From assembly GCA_963989385.1 (NCBI GenBank), contig OZ022511.1, positions 22,996,503-23,060,502 on the forward strand: a DNA stretch of 64,000 nucleotides, in the 5' to 3' direction. The notes beneath the pieces were generated by a model that did no database searches, had not been told where the DNA came from, and worked only from the letters and a program-made list of their open reading frames with translations. Shown here one piece after another: positions 63,604-64,000 of this stretch (positions are counted from its first letter, which is position 1; every line of letters begins with the position of its first letter). Source of the stretch: Ctena decussata. Taxonomy: Eukaryota; Mollusca; Bivalvia; Lucinida; Lucinidae. The position numbers and the translations under genes are program-made.

Positions 63604-64000
63604 ATATATCTCAGGCAAAATTCAGACTGAAGGAGGCCATCCCTCTCCAGGCTATATATGTTGACCAGTAATCCACGATTATTGTATGGGTCGCCTTGGT
63701 CACGAACACATGCCGTTGATTCAAAGACTTTTCCCGCGCTGGCAGTTGCCTTCTTCTAGGAAGACTTCCGCCCAGTGATGTTGAGTTAACACCAATCCAT
63801 AGCAACCAATTGGGTTGGGAGAACGATAGAGCTGGGAGCGTCTTATTTCCTCCAATCAAGTCAAGGAATACTCATATCAGACGACGCAAGCTGTATACAC
63901 CGATTATAGGTAGGGACGACAGAGGCACTGTTACAATGAAAGGGAAAATATTTAATCCCGTTTGCATCCTTTGAGCGTCGTATTTTTATTTTGAGGTGTC
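63604..64000. other. No gene recognised
   Basis: A minus-strand 82-codon frame (63611-63859) starts MIGGNKTLPALSFSQPNWLL but has no recognised domain or splice context. The window ends here. Confidence 0.4.

Overview
The window looks like nuclear DNA of a marine bivalve. No complete host gene was found. It is AT-rich, intron-like or intergenic sequence, and mobile-element relics account for most of its recognisable structure. The bivalve assignment is inference: several repeat families here resemble ones I associate with venerid-type clam genomes. They are palindromes beginning GAGCCGCGACACGA, tandem units reading like GGACCCTGGGGCCACCATTT, MITEs ending CCCAGCAGGCACA, and tRNA-derived SINEs. 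I cannot name the species. No bacterial operons, rRNA genes or organelle genes were seen.

Layout. 1-3.4 kb is AT-rich, with two weak candidate first exons. 4.0-5.6 kb holds a MITE/SINE/MITE cluster and an AC microsatellite. 5.74-10.3 kb is bounded by inverted repeats but carries no recognisable coding sequence. 10.36-13.9 kb has a 227-bp palindrome, a 306-bp palindrome, a degenerate tandem array and a SINE. 14.7 kb has a candidate microexon. 14.97-17.8 kb has two tandem-repeat arrays. 18.46-18.65 kb has the best candidate host exon (minus strand). 23.4-28.6 kb mixes SINEs, a 173-bp inverted-repeat element and a cluster of TGCGCATGCGC motifs.

28,634-34,861 is a 6.2-kb composite inverted-repeat element with a 5-bp target duplication. 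Nested in it are SINEs, a LINE 3' end and other repeats. 40,416-44,611 is a 4.2-kb Mutator-like non-autonomous element with about 375-bp terminal inverted repeats and an exact 9-bp target duplication. It carries a 59-bp minisatellite, a copy of the 153-bp array and a nested 899-bp DNA element. 46,439-48,152 is a dead, 5'-truncated RTE-type LINE with a 10-bp target duplication. 48.5-49.85 kb is an array of about 14 copies of the palindrome GTAGGAATATTCCTAC. 51,061-52,427 is a 1.37-kb mariner-like non-autonomous element flanked by TA. 56-64 kb has duplicated segments, two copies of one MITE and another palindrome.

No set of genes works together here. The only clear protein homology is the RTE reverse transcriptase, which is broken. 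The candidate exons are open frames with plausible start or splice context only. The main interest is structural: several large inverted-repeat elements with their insertion footprints, and the regularly spaced palindrome array.
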